A stretch of 64,000 nucleotides of DNA, from contig JAGAUY010000023.1 of assembly GCA_017620525.1 (NCBI GenBank), forward strand, positions 1-64,000. Direction: 5' to 3'. The notes beneath the pieces are model-generated. The model was not told the DNA's origin. It worked only from the letters and a program-made list of their open reading frames with translations, and did not search any database. Below are positions 7,564 through 17,100 of the stretch, in pieces; position 1 is the first letter of the stretch, and each line of letters opens with the position of its first letter. A program made the translations under genes and the position numbers. This DNA comes from Oscillospiraceae bacterium. GTDB lineage: Bacteria > Bacillota > Clostridia > Oscillospirales > Oscillospiraceae.

Positions 7564-9486
7564 TTATTTGCGCTTGGGAGCGCGTTTCGTGGGTGCCTTG
7601 GGAGCGGGTTTTGCGGCTCTGGAGACGGGTTTCTTCGCAGCGGGCCTTCCTTTGGCAGGCGCCTTGGGGGGAGGTGCGGTGTACCCGCCGGCTCTGGGAG
7701 GCACCGCCCGGATCAGACACTTGGGAGAGGATCCGATCAGATCCTCCCGGTGAGCTTTGAGCAGCGCTTCCTTGACCAGATAATAGTTCTTGGGATTTCG
7801 ATACTGGATCAGGGCACGCTGCATGGCCTTCTCATGGGGATCCGTGGGGACATAGACCTTGTCCATAGTCCTGGGATCCAGACCGGTGTAATACATCACC
7901 GTGGAGAGGGTGGAGGGGGTGGGATAGAAATCCTGCACCTGCTCGGGATTGTAGCCCATTTCCCGGATATACTCCGCCAGTTCAATGGCCTCCTTCAATG
8001 TGGAGCCGGGATGGCTGGACATCAGATAGGGGACCAGATACTGGTTCATGCCGTACTGTTTGTTCAGAGCAAAATACTTGTCCACAAACTGGTTGTACAC
8101 AGCGTTCCTGGGCTTTCCCATGCGGGAGAGCACTGCGTCGGAAACGTGTTCCGGAGCGACTTTCAGCTGGCCGGAAATGTGGAACTGAACCAGCTCCTTG
8201 AAAAAGGTATCCTTCCTGTCTGCCAGCAGATAGTCGAAGCGGATTCCGCTGCGTACAAAGACCTTCTTAACACCGGGGATTTTGCGCAGCTTGCGAAGCA
8301 GGGCAATGTAGTCCGTATGGTCAGCCTTCATGTTCTTGCAGGGGGAGGGGTAGAGGCACTGCCGTCCGCCGCAGGCACCCTTGGTCAGCTGCTTTTCGCA
8401 GGCGGGGTGGCGGAAATTGGCAGTCGGGCCGCCCACATCGTGGATGTATCCCTTAAAATCCTTTTCCTTGACCATGATCTCCGCTTCACGGAGAATGGAT
8501 TCATGGGATCTGACCTGAATGATGCGTCCCTGATGGAAGGTCAGTGCGCAGAAAGAGCAGGCGCCAAAACAGCCGCGGTTGGAAACCAGGCTGAATTTGA
8601 CCTCTTCGATGGCAGGCACACCGCCGGCTTTTTCGTAGCTGGGATGATAGGTGCGGCAGTAGGGAAGCTCATAGACTGCGTCCATTTCCTCTGTGGTCAG
8701 CGGCTTCTGGGGCGGATTCTGGACAACGTACAGATTACCGTAGGGCTCTGCCAGCCGCTTGGCGGTGAAGGGGTCGCAGTTGCCGTACTGGATCTTAAAG
8801 GACTCGGCGTACTTGCGTTTGTTGGCCTTCAGTTCCTCGAAAGCGGGCAGCACGATGGTGGGCAGACTCTCGTCCAGTTCCGTAGTCTTGAATACCGTTC
8901 CGTCGATGTAGGTGATGTCCTTTACGTCGAGACCAGAGTTCAGAGCGTCGGCGATCTCCACGATGGATTTTTCGCCCATGCCGTACATCAGCAGGTCCGC
9001 CTGGCTGTCGAGCAGAATGGAGCGTTTCATGCTCTCGCTCCAGTAGTCGTAATGACCCAGCCGGCGCAGACTTGCTTCAATACCGCCGATCAGGATGGGG
9101 ACATCCTTGTAGGTCTGGCGGATCAGATTGCAGTAGACGATGGTGGCATAGTCGGGCCGTTTGCCCATGATGCCGCCGGGAGTGAAAGCATCGGTCTTGC
9201 GCTTGTGCTTGGTGACGGAATAGTGGTTTACCATCGAGTCCATATTGCCGCCGGAAACCAGAAAACCCAGTCTGGGACGGCCGTACACATTGATGGACTT
9301 CGGATTCTTCCAGTCAGGCTGGGAGATGATGCCGACGGTATATCCGTGGCTTTCCAGCACACGGCTGATGATGGCATGGCCGAAGGAGTGATGGTCCACA
9401 TAGGCATCGCCGATGACGTAGACAAAATCACACTGCGCCCAGCCGCGGTCAATCATATCCTGTTTGCAAATGGGCAGAAATTCCAT
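7564..9486 (-). CDS. YgiQ family radical SAM protein
   Basis: This 640-residue protein has the YgiQ layout. The N-terminal domain has [14 protein letters not shown] and [17 protein letters not shown]. The radical-SAM core has the cluster motif Cys-x3-Cys-x2-Cys in [13 protein letters not shown]. The C-terminal part ends in a Lys/Ala/Pro-rich tail (from about residue 595) that is probably disordered and nucleic-acid binding. The reaction of YgiQ is not established; the fold predicts a SAM-radical modification. The start at 9486 follows an AGGTAGGAT-like site. Neighbouring genes do not indicate a pathway. Confidence 0.9.
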   Translation of the reverse strand: MEFLPICKQDMIDRGWAQCDFVYVIGDAYVDHHSFGHAIISRVLESHGYTVGIISQPDWKNPKSINVYGRPRLGFLVSGGNMDSMVNHYSVTKHKRKTDAFTPGGIMGKRPDYATIVYCNLIRQTYKDVPILIGGIEASLRRLGHYDYWSESMKRSILLDSQADLLMYGMGEKSIVEIADALNSGLDVKDITYIDGTVFKTTELDESLPTIVLPAFEELKANKRKYAESFKIQYGNCDPFTAKRLAEPYGNLYVVQNPPQKPLTTEEMDAVYELPYCRTYHPSYEKAGGVPAIEEVKFSLVSNRGCFGACSFCALTFHQGRIIQVRSHESILREAEIMVKEKDFKGYIHDVGGPTANFRHPACEKQLTKGACGGRQCLYPSPCKNMKADHTDYIALLRKLRKIPGVKKVFVRSGIRFDYLLADRKDTFFKELVQFHISGQLKVAPEHVSDAVLSRMGKPRNAVYNQFVDKYFALNKQYGMNQYLVPYLMSSHPGSTLKEAIELAEYIREMGYNPEQVQDFYPTPSTLSTVMYYTGLDPRTMDKVYVPTDPHEKAMQRALIQYRNPKNYYLVKEALLKAHREDLIGSSPKCLIRAVPPRAGGYTAPPPKAPAKGRPAAKKPVSRAAKPAPKAPTKRAPKRK

Positions 9487-9555
9487 ATCCTACCTCCGAT
9501 AATCATATTTTTGTCATTATATCAGAAAAGGACGGGAAAGAAAAGAGCAAAAAAT

Positions 9556-9576
9556 GGCGCACCTTTGAGGTGCGCC
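9556..9576 (-). terminator. Intrinsic terminator of the holin gene
   Basis: A perfect 9-bp stem with a 3-nt loop (9556-9564 / 9568-9576) is followed on the minus strand by ATTTTTTGC. Confidence 0.85.
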
Positions 9577-9581
9577 GTTTG

Positions 9582-9986
9582 TCAGTTTTTCTGCAGCTGT
9601 TCGAGAGCTTTGGTTACAGCCTGAGGCATCGGGATCCCGGCCAGGCCCAGATTTTCGATGATGGACAGGACCTCGTTGGCACAGAAACCGATGCATACCG
9701 CGTCCCGGATATAGGCAGTTCCCAGAATCCGATCCATCTGGACTGCCACCAGGACAAACAGAAGCATCAGTCCCTTTTTGCACAGACCCTTCAGACCATA
9801 TGCGGAATTATAGGCGCCGGTCTCAGTCTTTGTACTTTTGTGGAATACCAGTGCCACGATGCTGCCGGAAACATAATCCACACCCATGCAGATGGTCAGC
9901 GCGGCGAGGGCCGTGTCCCATCCGCCGAATGCCCAGGCAGCCGCGCCGCCGATGAACCCCGCAGCGGTGCAAATACTCTGCTTCAT
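9582..9986 (-). CDS. Phage holin family protein (TcdE/BlyA-like)
   Basis: This 134-residue protein matches the holin_4 pattern: membrane segments near the N-terminus (AAAWAFGGWDTALAALTICM), the motif DYVSGSIVALV, a polar NSAYGLKGLCKKG loop, then a second membrane part and the C-terminal amphipathic IPMPQAVTKALEQL. Such holins form membrane pores for endolysin or toxin release. No endolysin, capsid or other phage gene lies next to it. It may be a prophage remnant or a domesticated gene with its own terminator. Confidence 0.8.
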   Translation of the reverse strand: MKQSICTAAGFIGGAAAWAFGGWDTALAALTICMGVDYVSGSIVALVFHKSTKTETGAYNSAYGLKGLCKKGLMLLFVLVAVQMDRILGTAYIRDAVCIGFCANEVLSIIENLGLAGIPMPQAVTKALEQLQKN

Positions 9987-10040
9987 CTGATGTTCACCCC
10001 CTTATCATGCAGGTCTTTTCATCCTCAGGGTAAAAAGAAG

Positions 10041-10070
10041 CCCGGGTTGCATGGAGTTGTGCAACCCGGG
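10041..10070 (-). terminator. Intrinsic terminator of the DUF896 gene
   Basis: An 11-bp perfect stem with an 8-nt loop (10041-10051 / 10060-10070) is followed by CTTCTTTTTA on the minus strand. Confidence 0.85.
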
Positions 10071-10081
10071 AGAGGGATTGT

Positions 10082-10285
10082 TTACTTGTGCTTTACCTTT
10101 TCCTTGCTGCCGTCGGGACGGACAATGTAGGTGTTTTCCAGACTGCCCACCAGATTGGCCTTGACGGAATCGATATAGATCCGTCTCAGCTTGTCCCGTT
10201 CGGTCAGTTCCTCGGCGGTCAGACCCTCGGTTTTTGCCTTCTTTGCCAGCTCGTTGATTCTGGCGATGACTTCGTTCATGTTCAT
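10082..10285 (-). CDS. DUF896 (YnzC-like) small protein
   Basis: This 67-residue protein has a helix-turn-helix-like amphipathic start (MNEVIARINELAKKAKTEGLT) and the DUF896 core EELTERDKLRRIYIDSVKANL, with a basic tail ending in KEKVKHK. YnzC of Bacillus is a SOS-linked small cytosolic protein of unclear role. The gene is the last of a minus-strand group behind the YlmH-like gene (9 bp gap). Confidence 0.9.
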   Translation of the reverse strand: MNMNEVIARINELAKKAKTEGLTAEELTERDKLRRIYIDSVKANLVGSLENTYIVRPDGSKEKVKHK

Positions 10286-10294
10286 ATTCTTACC

Positions 10295-11080
10295 TCACAC
10301 ATAGCGATGAATGATTACGGAAATACGGTCCTTTTTGGTGCGGCCGTTGACACGGTGCAGTTTGATTTTGCCCAGTCCACGGACAGAGACTTTTGCTCCT
10401 TCACCAATCAGCTTGTCCGGCTTTTCGCAGGGCAGACCATCAATGGCAGCCTTGCCGGCAGAAACATACTGAGCAGCGAGGCTCCGACCGATACGGAAAC
10501 CGGAAGAGATCACACTGTCCAGCCGCAGCGATGCCAGCGTATCCTTGATTTCTTTTATTTCTGGTTCGGGGATCTGGGCATCTTTGAGGGGGATCTTCTG
10601 GATCCGCAGCTTGGTCCGGCCGGCAGAGATGAAATTCTGAAGGACGTACGGTGCGATCTCCGCTGTGACGAAGAAATCACAGCAGCCTTTGCCCACACAG
10701 ATATCGCCCACCGTTTCCCGTCCGATGCCGGCGCCCATCAGCGCTCCCAGAAAATCCCGGTGGCTCAGGTCATCTCCATCAAAATAGGCTGCACGCAGGC
10801 ATACCAGAGGGCTGTCTTCCTCATATAGACTGTCTTCTTCCAGATATTCAGGAAGATAGACGAGCATTTTCCGCTCTGCGTCGCCGTAGCCGCCGAATGG
10901 GATCAGCCCCGGTTCCTCGCCGAAGAGAAACCTTGCCATTTCCAGCTCCCGGGGGGAGAGGAAACAGGTATTGGCGGGAATGCTGCGGCGGATACCGGCG
11001 TTGATCTTATCCCATAGTTTTGCCAGCAGCACCCGATCTTCCGGATTGTTTGCGATTTTGTCGATGTTGCTTCGATCCAT
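10295..11080 (-). CDS. YlmH-like RNA-binding protein with S4 domain
   Basis: This 261-residue protein has the YlmH N-terminal domain (DRVLLAKLWDKINAGIRR ... FLSPRELEMARFLF; GDDLSHRDFLGALMGAGIGR) and a C-terminal S4 RNA-binding domain (LRLDSVISSGFRIGRSLAAQ then AGKAAIDGLPCEKPD). YlmH binds ribosomal components and is often near cell division genes; here it stands apart from that cluster. The start at 11080 (MDRSNIDKI) lies downstream of GGTGATAAC. A longer in-frame start at 11116 has no better site. Confidence 0.85.
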   Translation of the reverse strand: MDRSNIDKIANNPEDRVLLAKLWDKINAGIRRSIPANTCFLSPRELEMARFLFGEEPGLIPFGGYGDAERKMLVYLPEYLEEDSLYEEDSPLVCLRAAYFDGDDLSHRDFLGALMGAGIGRETVGDICVGKGCCDFFVTAEIAPYVLQNFISAGRTKLRIQKIPLKDAQIPEPEIKEIKDTLASLRLDSVISSGFRIGRSLAAQYVSAGKAAIDGLPCEKPDKLIGEGAKVSVRGLGKIKLHRVNGRTKKDRISVIIHRYV

Positions 11081-11173
11081 GTTATCACCGAAATGTATTA
11101 TAGCACATCTTCGCACAGTTGCAAATAAGTTTTTCTTAGGTTATAATGTTATGAAAGAAAGCAGGTGTTTTTT

Positions 11174-12382
11174 ATGGTTATCGGAATTATCGGTGCCGGA
11201 GCTTCCGGCATGGCGGCTGCCCTGGCGGCGGCGGAGAATCCCCAGGTCCAGGTGGTTCTGATGGAGCGGCAGGCAAGGGTCGGCCGCAAGCTGAGTGCCA
11301 CCGGAAACGGCCGCTGCAATCTGACGAATCTTCATTGTGTATCCGGCGGCTACCATGGCGACGATGCGCAGTTTGCCCTGTCGGCGCTGGACGCCTTTGA
11401 TGTGGATGCCACGCTGGCGTGGTTTCGCGGACTGGGACTGTATACTGTGGCAGAAGAATCCGGCAGGGTGTATCCCTATTCGGACCAGGCCAATTCTGTT
11501 GTGGATGTGCTGCGTTTTGGATTGGAAAAGACCAATATCCGGCTGCTCACCGGTTTCGAAGCAGTTAAGGTGAAGAAAACGAATGACGGTTTCCGGGTGG
11601 AAAGCACGGAGGAAACGATCCTTTGCGACAGGCTGATCGTTGCCTGCGGAGGACTTGCAGGCACGAAGCTGGGCGGTTCCATGTCCGGATATAAGCTGCT
11701 GCGGGGATTCGGCCATAAATGCACGAAGCTGCGCCCTGCGTTGGTCCAGCTGAAATCAGGCTGGAGCGGCTGCGCCTCACTGAAAGGCGTCCGGACCAAT
11801 TGCAGAGCATCGATTCTCCGCAGCGGCGCGGTTCACAGTGAAAGTACCGGTGAGCTGCAGTTTACAGAGTATGGCCTGTCCGGCCCGGTGATGTTTGAAA
11901 TTTCCCGTGATGCCTGTCAGGGAAGCGGGGAATGGATCTGCAGACTGGATTTCCTGCCGGATATGGAGGAAAATACGCTCAGATCGGAACTTATGCGCCG
12001 CAGACAAACCCATCTGAAGGCAGAGGATCTTCTGACCGGAATCCTCCACAACCGCCTCGGCCGTGTGCTGACGCAGGCAGTGGGAATCTCCGGCTATGTG
12101 CCCATTGCGCAGCTGGAAGAGCAGGAGATTGCTGCCGTGTGCGCTGCAGTGAAGAATTTTGAAGTTGCTCTGACGGAGCCGATGGGGATGGATTCTGCCC
12201 AGGTCACCGCCGGCGGAATCGTCACAGCAGAGTTTGATCCTGAAACCATGCAGAGCAGACTGGTGCCGGGCCTCTTCGCCTGCGGCGAGGTGCTGGACAT
12301 CGACGGCGACTGCGGCGGATATAATTTGCAATGGGCATGGAGTTCCGGGCGCATGGCGGGACTCAGTGCCGGAAGGATGTAA
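11174..12382 (+). CDS. BaiN/HI0933-family flavoprotein
   Basis: This 402-residue protein has an N-terminal FAD-binding GxGxxG (IGIIGAGASGMAAALA), the motif VGRKLSATGNGRCNLTN typical of the HI0933/YhiN/BaiN family, and a C-terminal FAD motif (ACGEVLDIDGDCGGYNLQWA). These enzymes reduce C=C bonds of unsaturated carbonyl substrates or act as flavin reductases; the true substrate is unknown. The ATG at 11174 was chosen with AGGTG 6 bp upstream. It is followed after 3 bp by another flavoprotein gene. Confidence 0.9.
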   Translation: MVIGIIGAGASGMAAALAAAENPQVQVVLMERQARVGRKLSATGNGRCNLTNLHCVSGGYHGDDAQFALSALDAFDVDATLAWFRGLGLYTVAEESGRVYPYSDQANSVVDVLRFGLEKTNIRLLTGFEAVKVKKTNDGFRVESTEETILCDRLIVACGGLAGTKLGGSMSGYKLLRGFGHKCTKLRPALVQLKSGWSGCASLKGVRTNCRASILRSGAVHSESTGELQFTEYGLSGPVMFEISRDACQGSGEWICRLDFLPDMEENTLRSELMRRRQTHLKAEDLLTGILHNRLGRVLTQAVGISGYVPIAQLEEQEIAAVCAAVKNFEVALTEPMGMDSAQVTAGGIVTAEFDPETMQSRLVPGLFACGEVLDIDGDCGGYNLQWAWSSGRMAGLSAGRM

Positions 12383-12385
12383 CAC

Positions 12386-13966
12386 ATGATTCGAATTCGA
12401 GATATTGCTCTGCCTCCGGAGCACAATGTCAGTCAGCTCCAGTTTGAGGCTGCGCAGCTTTTGAAGATTGCCAACTCCAAGGTCCGGGGTCTGAAGCTGG
12501 TGCGCCGGTCTGTGGATGCCCGGAAAAAGCCGGATGTAAAGATCATCTACACCATCGATGTGATGGTGGACGGCAATGAGGAGAAGATCATCCGCAGATC
12601 CGGCTGCAAGCGGGCTTCCGTCGCGCCTGTCTCCTATTATAAGGTGCCCAAGTGCGGCATTGTTCCCCCAAAGCGGCCTGTGGTGGTTGGATTTGGTCCG
12701 GCGGGTATATTTGCAGCCCTGATCCTGGCCCGGGCGGGATTGAAGCCGCTGGTGCTGGAGCGGGGCGAGGATGCACAGTCCCGCCATGACAAGGTGGAAC
12801 GATTCTGGACCACCGGCCGGCTGGATCCGAAAAGCAATGTCCAGTTTGGTGAGGGCGGTGCGGGAACCTTCTCCGACGGCAAGCTGAATACCGGCGTCAA
12901 CAATCCACGGATTGGCTGGATCCTGGAGCAGTTCGTCAAATGCGGTGCCCGGGAGAATATCTTGTATGATGCCAAGCCTCATGTCGGTACTGACGTTCTG
13001 CTGAAGGTGGTGCAGAATCTGCGCAGAACCATCATTGATCTGGGCGGTGAGGTACGCTTCAATACCCAGGTCACCGGCATCCGCACCGACAGCGGCAGTC
13101 TGACCGGCCTGGAGCTGAGTACCGGTGAGATCCTGGACTGCGACAATGCCATTTTCGCCATCGGTCACAGCGCCCGGGATACCTTTGAGATGCTCCATGA
13201 TCATCAGATCCCCATGGAACCCAAACCCTTTGCGATGGGTGTACGCATTGAGCATAAGCAGGCCATGGTGGATATGGCGCAGTACGGCTGCGTCAATCCT
13301 GTACTGCCTCCTGCGGACTATAAGCTGGTCAGGCACCTGGAGGATGGAACGGTCTATACCTTCTGTATGTGCCCCGGCGGCTATGTGGTGGCGGCAGCTT
13401 CCGAAGAGGGAAGGGTGGTCACCAATGGTATGAGTTATGCGGACCGGGACGGCGAAAACGCCAATGCGGCGCTGCTTGTCACAGTCAATCCCGAGGAATT
13501 CCCCTATGAAGGGATTCTGGGCGGTATGCGTTGGCAGCGGGAGATCGAGGAAGCGGCTTACAGAGTCAGCGGCAGCTACCGCGCGCCGGCTCAGCGGGTG
13601 GGTGATTTCCTGGAAGGCAAAACCAGCACCGGTCCCGGTGCGGTGCAGCCGACCTACCGTCCCGGCGTGACCTGGTGCGATCTGAACGGAGTTCTTCCGG
13701 AGAAGATCAGCCGCAGTCTGAAAGAGGCGCTGCCTTTGCTGGATGGCAATCTGGCGGGTTACTCGGATCCGGATGCGGTTCTTACGGCACCGGAGACCAG
13801 AAGCTCCTCTCCGGTGCGGATCGTTCGCGGAGAGGACCGGCAGTCTGCCCTGCGGGGTCTGTATCCCAGCGGCGAGGGCGCCGGCTATGCCGGAGGTATC
13901 ATGTCTGCCGCTATCGACGGTATGATGTCCGCGGAAGCACTGATCAATGCCCTGAAGGGGGAATAA
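12386..13966 (+). CDS. COG2509-type FAD-dependent dehydrogenase
   Basis: This 526-residue protein has an N-terminal small domain (1-90, basic, IRIRDIALPPEHNVSQLQFE) and then a Rossmann FAD site, VVVGFGPAGIFAALILARAG. Further motifs are FGEGGAGTFSDGKLNTGV and a C-terminal GEGAGYAGGIMSAAIDG. This is the COG2509 uncharacterised dehydrogenase family. It sits 3 bp after another flavoprotein gene and 1 bp before the CPBP gene, so the three are co-transcribed. Substrate unknown. Confidence 0.9.
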   Translation: MIRIRDIALPPEHNVSQLQFEAAQLLKIANSKVRGLKLVRRSVDARKKPDVKIIYTIDVMVDGNEEKIIRRSGCKRASVAPVSYYKVPKCGIVPPKRPVVVGFGPAGIFAALILARAGLKPLVLERGEDAQSRHDKVERFWTTGRLDPKSNVQFGEGGAGTFSDGKLNTGVNNPRIGWILEQFVKCGARENILYDAKPHVGTDVLLKVVQNLRRTIIDLGGEVRFNTQVTGIRTDSGSLTGLELSTGEILDCDNAIFAIGHSARDTFEMLHDHQIPMEPKPFAMGVRIEHKQAMVDMAQYGCVNPVLPPADYKLVRHLEDGTVYTFCMCPGGYVVAAASEEGRVVTNGMSYADRDGENANAALLVTVNPEEFPYEGILGGMRWQREIEEAAYRVSGSYRAPAQRVGDFLEGKTSTGPGAVQPTYRPGVTWCDLNGVLPEKISRSLKEALPLLDGNLAGYSDPDAVLTAPETRSSSPVRIVRGEDRQSALRGLYPSGEGAGYAGGIMSAAIDGMMSAEALINALKGE

Positions 13967-13967
13967 T

Positions 13968-14957
13968 ATGGAAATGACCTATGAACGGTGGCGCAGAAAA
14001 GAGCTTCGCCGCCGCTTCAGCGCCGTTGGCTGGATGCTGCTGATCTATTACGGCATCATGAATGTATCGGTCTTTTTTGCTGTATTTGTGGAATCAATCA
14101 TCCGCATGATGGGTAAATTGTCCGCCGGCAGCATGGATGAGATCATAAATGTGACCATGGAAGCGGCGGAAAGCGCCTGGGGATATTTTCTGGCAGTGGC
14201 GGTAGGACTGATTATTCTGCTGTGCTGGAAGAAGCCGCGGTTCTGGAAAGAGGAGATCTGGGAACGGGGAAGACCCATGCATCCCGGCAGCTTTTTTGGA
14301 ATTCTGTGCCTGTTTCTCAGCTGTCAGGCCGTCTACCAGACGGTTACCATGCTCTCGGAGCTGATACTGAATCTGCTTGGGTTCTCCATTCTGGAAGGAA
14401 TGGAGGCCATGGCGGTTGACAGTAGCAATTTCAGCATGTTCCTGTACACCGGCATTCTGGCTCCCATTTCAGAAGAGATCCTTTTCCGGGGACTGATCCA
14501 AAAATCTCTGAAACCATATGGCAAAAGATTCTCCATCCTCTGCTCCGCATTTACCTTCGGTATTTTCCACGGGAATCTGCTTCAGTCCCCCTATGCCTTC
14601 CTGGTGGGACTGGTGCTGGGATATGTTGCGGCGGAGTATTCCATCGGATGGGCTATGGTGCTGCACATGATCAACAATCTGGTCATTGCGGATATGCTGA
14701 ACCGGCTGACCAAGGGCCTTCCGGAAACCGCTGCTGCGCTGGTCATATGGGCGGTCATCGCCTTTTTTACGATCTGCGCTATTGTGGTAGTCATCGCAAA
14801 GCGGAAGAAAATCGCCGCGTGGCTGCGCAGGGAGCGGATCAACGGACTGTATGTGAAATGCTTTTTCTCCAATGCGGGAATGATCGTTCTGATGATCCTG
14901 ATGGGACTGAGCATGATTCTGACCGCGTTTCTCACGATCGCGCCGATGCCATATTGA
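13968..14957 (+). CDS. CPBP family intramembrane glutamic protease
   Basis: This 329-residue polytopic protein has the CPBP/Abi (Rce1-like) catalytic set: SEEILFRG (E-E-x3-R), FGIFHGN (F-x3-H) and HMINNL (H-x3-N), all within residues 165-245. Members cleave membrane substrates or are linked to bacteriocin immunity. Hydrophobic helices cover the N-terminal half and the C-terminus (NAGMIVLMILMGLSMILTAF). It is the last gene of the flavoprotein operon. No peptide or bacteriocin gene was seen nearby. Confidence 0.88.
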   Translation: MEMTYERWRRKELRRRFSAVGWMLLIYYGIMNVSVFFAVFVESIIRMMGKLSAGSMDEIINVTMEAAESAWGYFLAVAVGLIILLCWKKPRFWKEEIWERGRPMHPGSFFGILCLFLSCQAVYQTVTMLSELILNLLGFSILEGMEAMAVDSSNFSMFLYTGILAPISEEILFRGLIQKSLKPYGKRFSILCSAFTFGIFHGNLLQSPYAFLVGLVLGYVAAEYSIGWAMVLHMINNLVIADMLNRLTKGLPETAAALVIWAVIAFFTICAIVVVIAKRKKIAAWLRRERINGLYVKCFFSNAGMIVLMILMGLSMILTAFLTIAPMPY

Positions 14958-14966
14958 TGTACGCAA

Positions 14967-14997
14967 ACAGGCGGACAGCTGGAGGCTGTCCGCCTGT
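14967..14997. terminator. Bidirectional intrinsic terminator
   Basis: A perfect 13-bp stem with loop TGGAG (14967-14979 / 14985-14997) is followed by TGTTTATTGT. It lies between the convergent CPBP and XdhC genes. Confidence 0.8.
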
Positions 14998-15000
14998 TGT

Positions 15001-15918
15001 TTATTGTCTTACATCCTCCAGCAGAACGCGCATTGTTCCGCCGCAGACCATGCCTTCGCTTTCCGCTACGTCGTTGCTCATATCGATCTGCACCACACAG
15101 GATGTCCCGGTGCCCATGATCCTCCTGGCTTTTGACATAACTGCCGCTTCGCTGCAGCCGCCGCCAATGGTCCCGAAGCCGCTGCCGAGTTGATCGATCC
15201 CCATCATGGCACCGGATTTTACAGGTGTGGAACCGGTGGAAGAGAGGACCAGCGCGCAGGCTTTCGGCAGGGGACTTTCTGCGAGAAACCGGAGCGTGCC
15301 GTAGTCCGTATTTGTCTGGGTCAGAACTGTATCCGGGAGGTTTCGGACGTACCGGCGCCTGTGAGCGATCAGCTCTGCGCAGATGGAGACGGCAATTTCA
15401 GCGGGCGTCTGGGCATTGATCTTCAGGCCGATGGGGGCGTGGATCCGTTCGAGATCTGCACCGGAAAAACCTTCTTCACCGAGAAGCCGCAGCAGGCCCT
15501 CTACCCGCCGTCCGGATCCGATCATGCCGAGATAGGAAGGGTAGGTGCCGGCCAGAATCTGACGCAGGCAGTCCGCGTCCCATCGATGGCCCCGGGTGAT
15601 TACACAGACATAATCCGAAGGACTAATGTCAAGATTTGCGATCGCGTTGCCGAAGGAATTGCAGATGATCCGGGAAGCCTGGGGGAAACGTTCGGAATTT
15701 GCAAAGGCAATGCGGTCATCCACAACGGTCACGGCGAAATCCAGCATGGATGCCATGGCGCACAGCGGTTGGGCGATGTGACCTCCGCCCAATATGATGA
15801 GCCTGTTTTCCGGAAGGAATAATCTGGTATAGGTCTTTCCTTCTATGGTTTTTGTGAGCGACGGTATTTCACCGCGATCCAATTTGTCCAGTATCTGCTG
15901 AAAATCCTGATTTGTCAT
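15001..15918 (-). CDS. XdhC/CoxI family protein with swapped domain order
   Basis: This 305-residue protein carries both domains of the XdhC family. The Rossmann part comes first (LIILGGGHIAQPLCAMASML; VCVITRGHRWDADCL; YLGMIGSGRRVEGLL; HAPIGLKINAQTPAEIAVSI). The CoxI-type segment comes second (LSSTGSTPVKSGAMMGID; GTIGGGCSEAAVM). XdhC proteins bind and insert the molybdenum cofactor into xanthine dehydrogenase-type enzymes. No Mo-enzyme gene is in this window. The start at 15918 has AGGAG 7 bp upstream; a longer frame would overlap cysK. The domain order is the reverse of textbook XdhC. Confidence 0.82.
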   Translation of the reverse strand: MTNQDFQQILDKLDRGEIPSLTKTIEGKTYTRLFLPENRLIILGGGHIAQPLCAMASMLDFAVTVVDDRIAFANSERFPQASRIICNSFGNAIANLDISPSDYVCVITRGHRWDADCLRQILAGTYPSYLGMIGSGRRVEGLLRLLGEEGFSGADLERIHAPIGLKINAQTPAEIAVSICAELIAHRRRYVRNLPDTVLTQTNTDYGTLRFLAESPLPKACALVLSSTGSTPVKSGAMMGIDQLGSGFGTIGGGCSEAAVMSKARRIMGTGTSCVVQIDMSNDVAESEGMVCGGTMRVLLEDVRQ

Positions 15919-15959
15919 GTGCTGCTCCTGTGTTTGGTAGTATTTCAGAAAGAGACTGC

Positions 15960-16892
15960 TCAATCAGCGAAAAGGGGCGTGGAGAGGTAGCGGTCTGCGG
16001 TATCCGGCAGCAGGACTACAATGGTCCTGCCTCTGTTTTCTGGCCGCTTAGCCAGCTCAATGGCGGCCCATACCGCGGCGCCGGAGGAGATCCCCGCCAG
16101 AATTCCCTCGGATGTTCCGATCTTCCTTCCGGTTGCGAAGGCATCTTCGTTTTCGACGGTGATGATCTCGTCATATACTGCGGTATCCAGCACGGCGGGT
16201 ACAAATCCTGCGCCGATACCCTGGATCATGTGGGTGCCGGGGGTGCCCTTGCTCAGGACAGGGGAACCGGCAGGTTCCACCGCGACGATCTTTACTGCGG
16301 GGTTGCGCTGCCTGAGGTAACTGCCCACACCTGTGATGGTGCCGCCGGTACCAACTCCAGCCACGAAAATATCCACCTGACCTGCGGTGTCTTCCCAGAT
16401 CTCGGGGCCGGTGGTGGCTGCGTGAACAGCGGGATTGGCCGGATTGCCAAACTGTCCGGGAATGAAGCTGTTCGGGATTTCCTTTGCCAGTGCTTCTGCT
16501 TTTGCGATGGCGCCCTTCATTCCATTGTTTCCCTCGGTCAGTACCAGCTCCGCGCCGTATGCCTTCATCAGCTGGCGCCGCTCCACACTCATGGTCTCGG
16601 GCATGACGATGATGATCCGGTACCCACGCACAGCGGCCACGGAGGCGAGGCCGATACCGGTATTGCCGGAAGTGGGTTCGATGATTACGGAACCGGGTTT
16701 CAGCAGTCCCTTTGCCTCAGCGTTATCGATCATGGCCTTGGCAATCCGGTCCTTGACGGAGCCGGCAGGATTGAAGTATTCCAGCTTTGCCAGAATAGTT
16801 GCTTCCAATTCCAGCTCCTGTTCGATGTGGACCAGTTCCAGCAGAGGGGTTTTGCCAATCAGCTGATCGGCGGATGTATAGATCCTACCCAT
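15960..16892 (-). CDS. cysK: Cysteine synthase A (O-acetylserine sulfhydrylase)
   Basis: This 310-residue PLP enzyme has the Schiff-base lysine in [12 protein letters not shown], the substrate loop [11 protein letters not shown], the phosphate-binding [10 protein letters not shown] and the C-terminal [10 protein letters not shown]. It condenses O-acetylserine with sulfide to give cysteine. It has a consensus promoter on the minus strand (TTGACA at 17038-17033, TATAAT at 17015-17010) and an ATACCTA/TAGGAAT dyad just downstream, which suggests control by the divergent Rrf2/CymR-like gene. RBS AGGAGG precedes the ATG. Confidence 0.95.
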   Translation of the reverse strand: MGRIYTSADQLIGKTPLLELVHIEQELELEATILAKLEYFNPAGSVKDRIAKAMIDNAEAKGLLKPGSVIIEPTSGNTGIGLASVAAVRGYRIIIVMPETMSVERRQLMKAYGAELVLTEGNNGMKGAIAKAEALAKEIPNSFIPGQFGNPANPAVHAATTGPEIWEDTAGQVDIFVAGVGTGGTITGVGSYLRQRNPAVKIVAVEPAGSPVLSKGTPGTHMIQGIGAGFVPAVLDTAVYDEIITVENEDAFATGRKIGTSEGILAGISSGAAVWAAIELAKRPENRGRTIVVLLPDTADRYLSTPLFAD

Positions 16893-16980
16893 AATGAATT
16901 CCTCCTGATTCTGATGTTGATTCGGTAATGGAATAGCCTGGCGTCAACATCGGAAGTAAGACAAAACATTTTTCATTATT

Positions 16981-17003
16981 ATACCTACTTTCCAACTAGG
17001 AAT
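16981..17003 (-). promoter_or_regulatory. Candidate CymR/Rrf2 operator downstream of the cysK promoter
   Basis: Arms ATACCTA (16981-16987) and TAGGAAT (16997-17003) form an inverted repeat with one mismatch and 9-bp spacing. It sits just downstream of the cysK -10, a repressor position. The link to the adjacent Rrf2 protein is inferred. Confidence 0.55.
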
Positions 17004-17009
17004 ATATGT

Positions 17010-17038
17010 ATTATAAATCCGGATGTGGGAGTTGTCAA
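17010..17038 (-). promoter_or_regulatory. cysK promoter
   Basis: On the minus strand, TTGACA (17038-17033) and TATAAT (17015-17010) are separated by 17 bp. Confidence 0.85.
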
Positions 17039-17061
17039 TAGTGTTCCACCGAAAAAGGAGG

Positions 17062-17100
17062 TTGATTCCCTATAAACCTTGCTGTATAATGGGTTTATAG
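17062..17100 (+). promoter_or_regulatory. rrf2 promoter with flanking inverted repeat
   Basis: TTGATT (17062-17067) and TATAAT (17085-17090) are 17 bp apart. A 9-bp inverted repeat, CTATAAACC (17070-17078) / GGTTTATAG (17092-17100), brackets the -10, a plausible autoregulatory operator. Confidence 0.7.
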
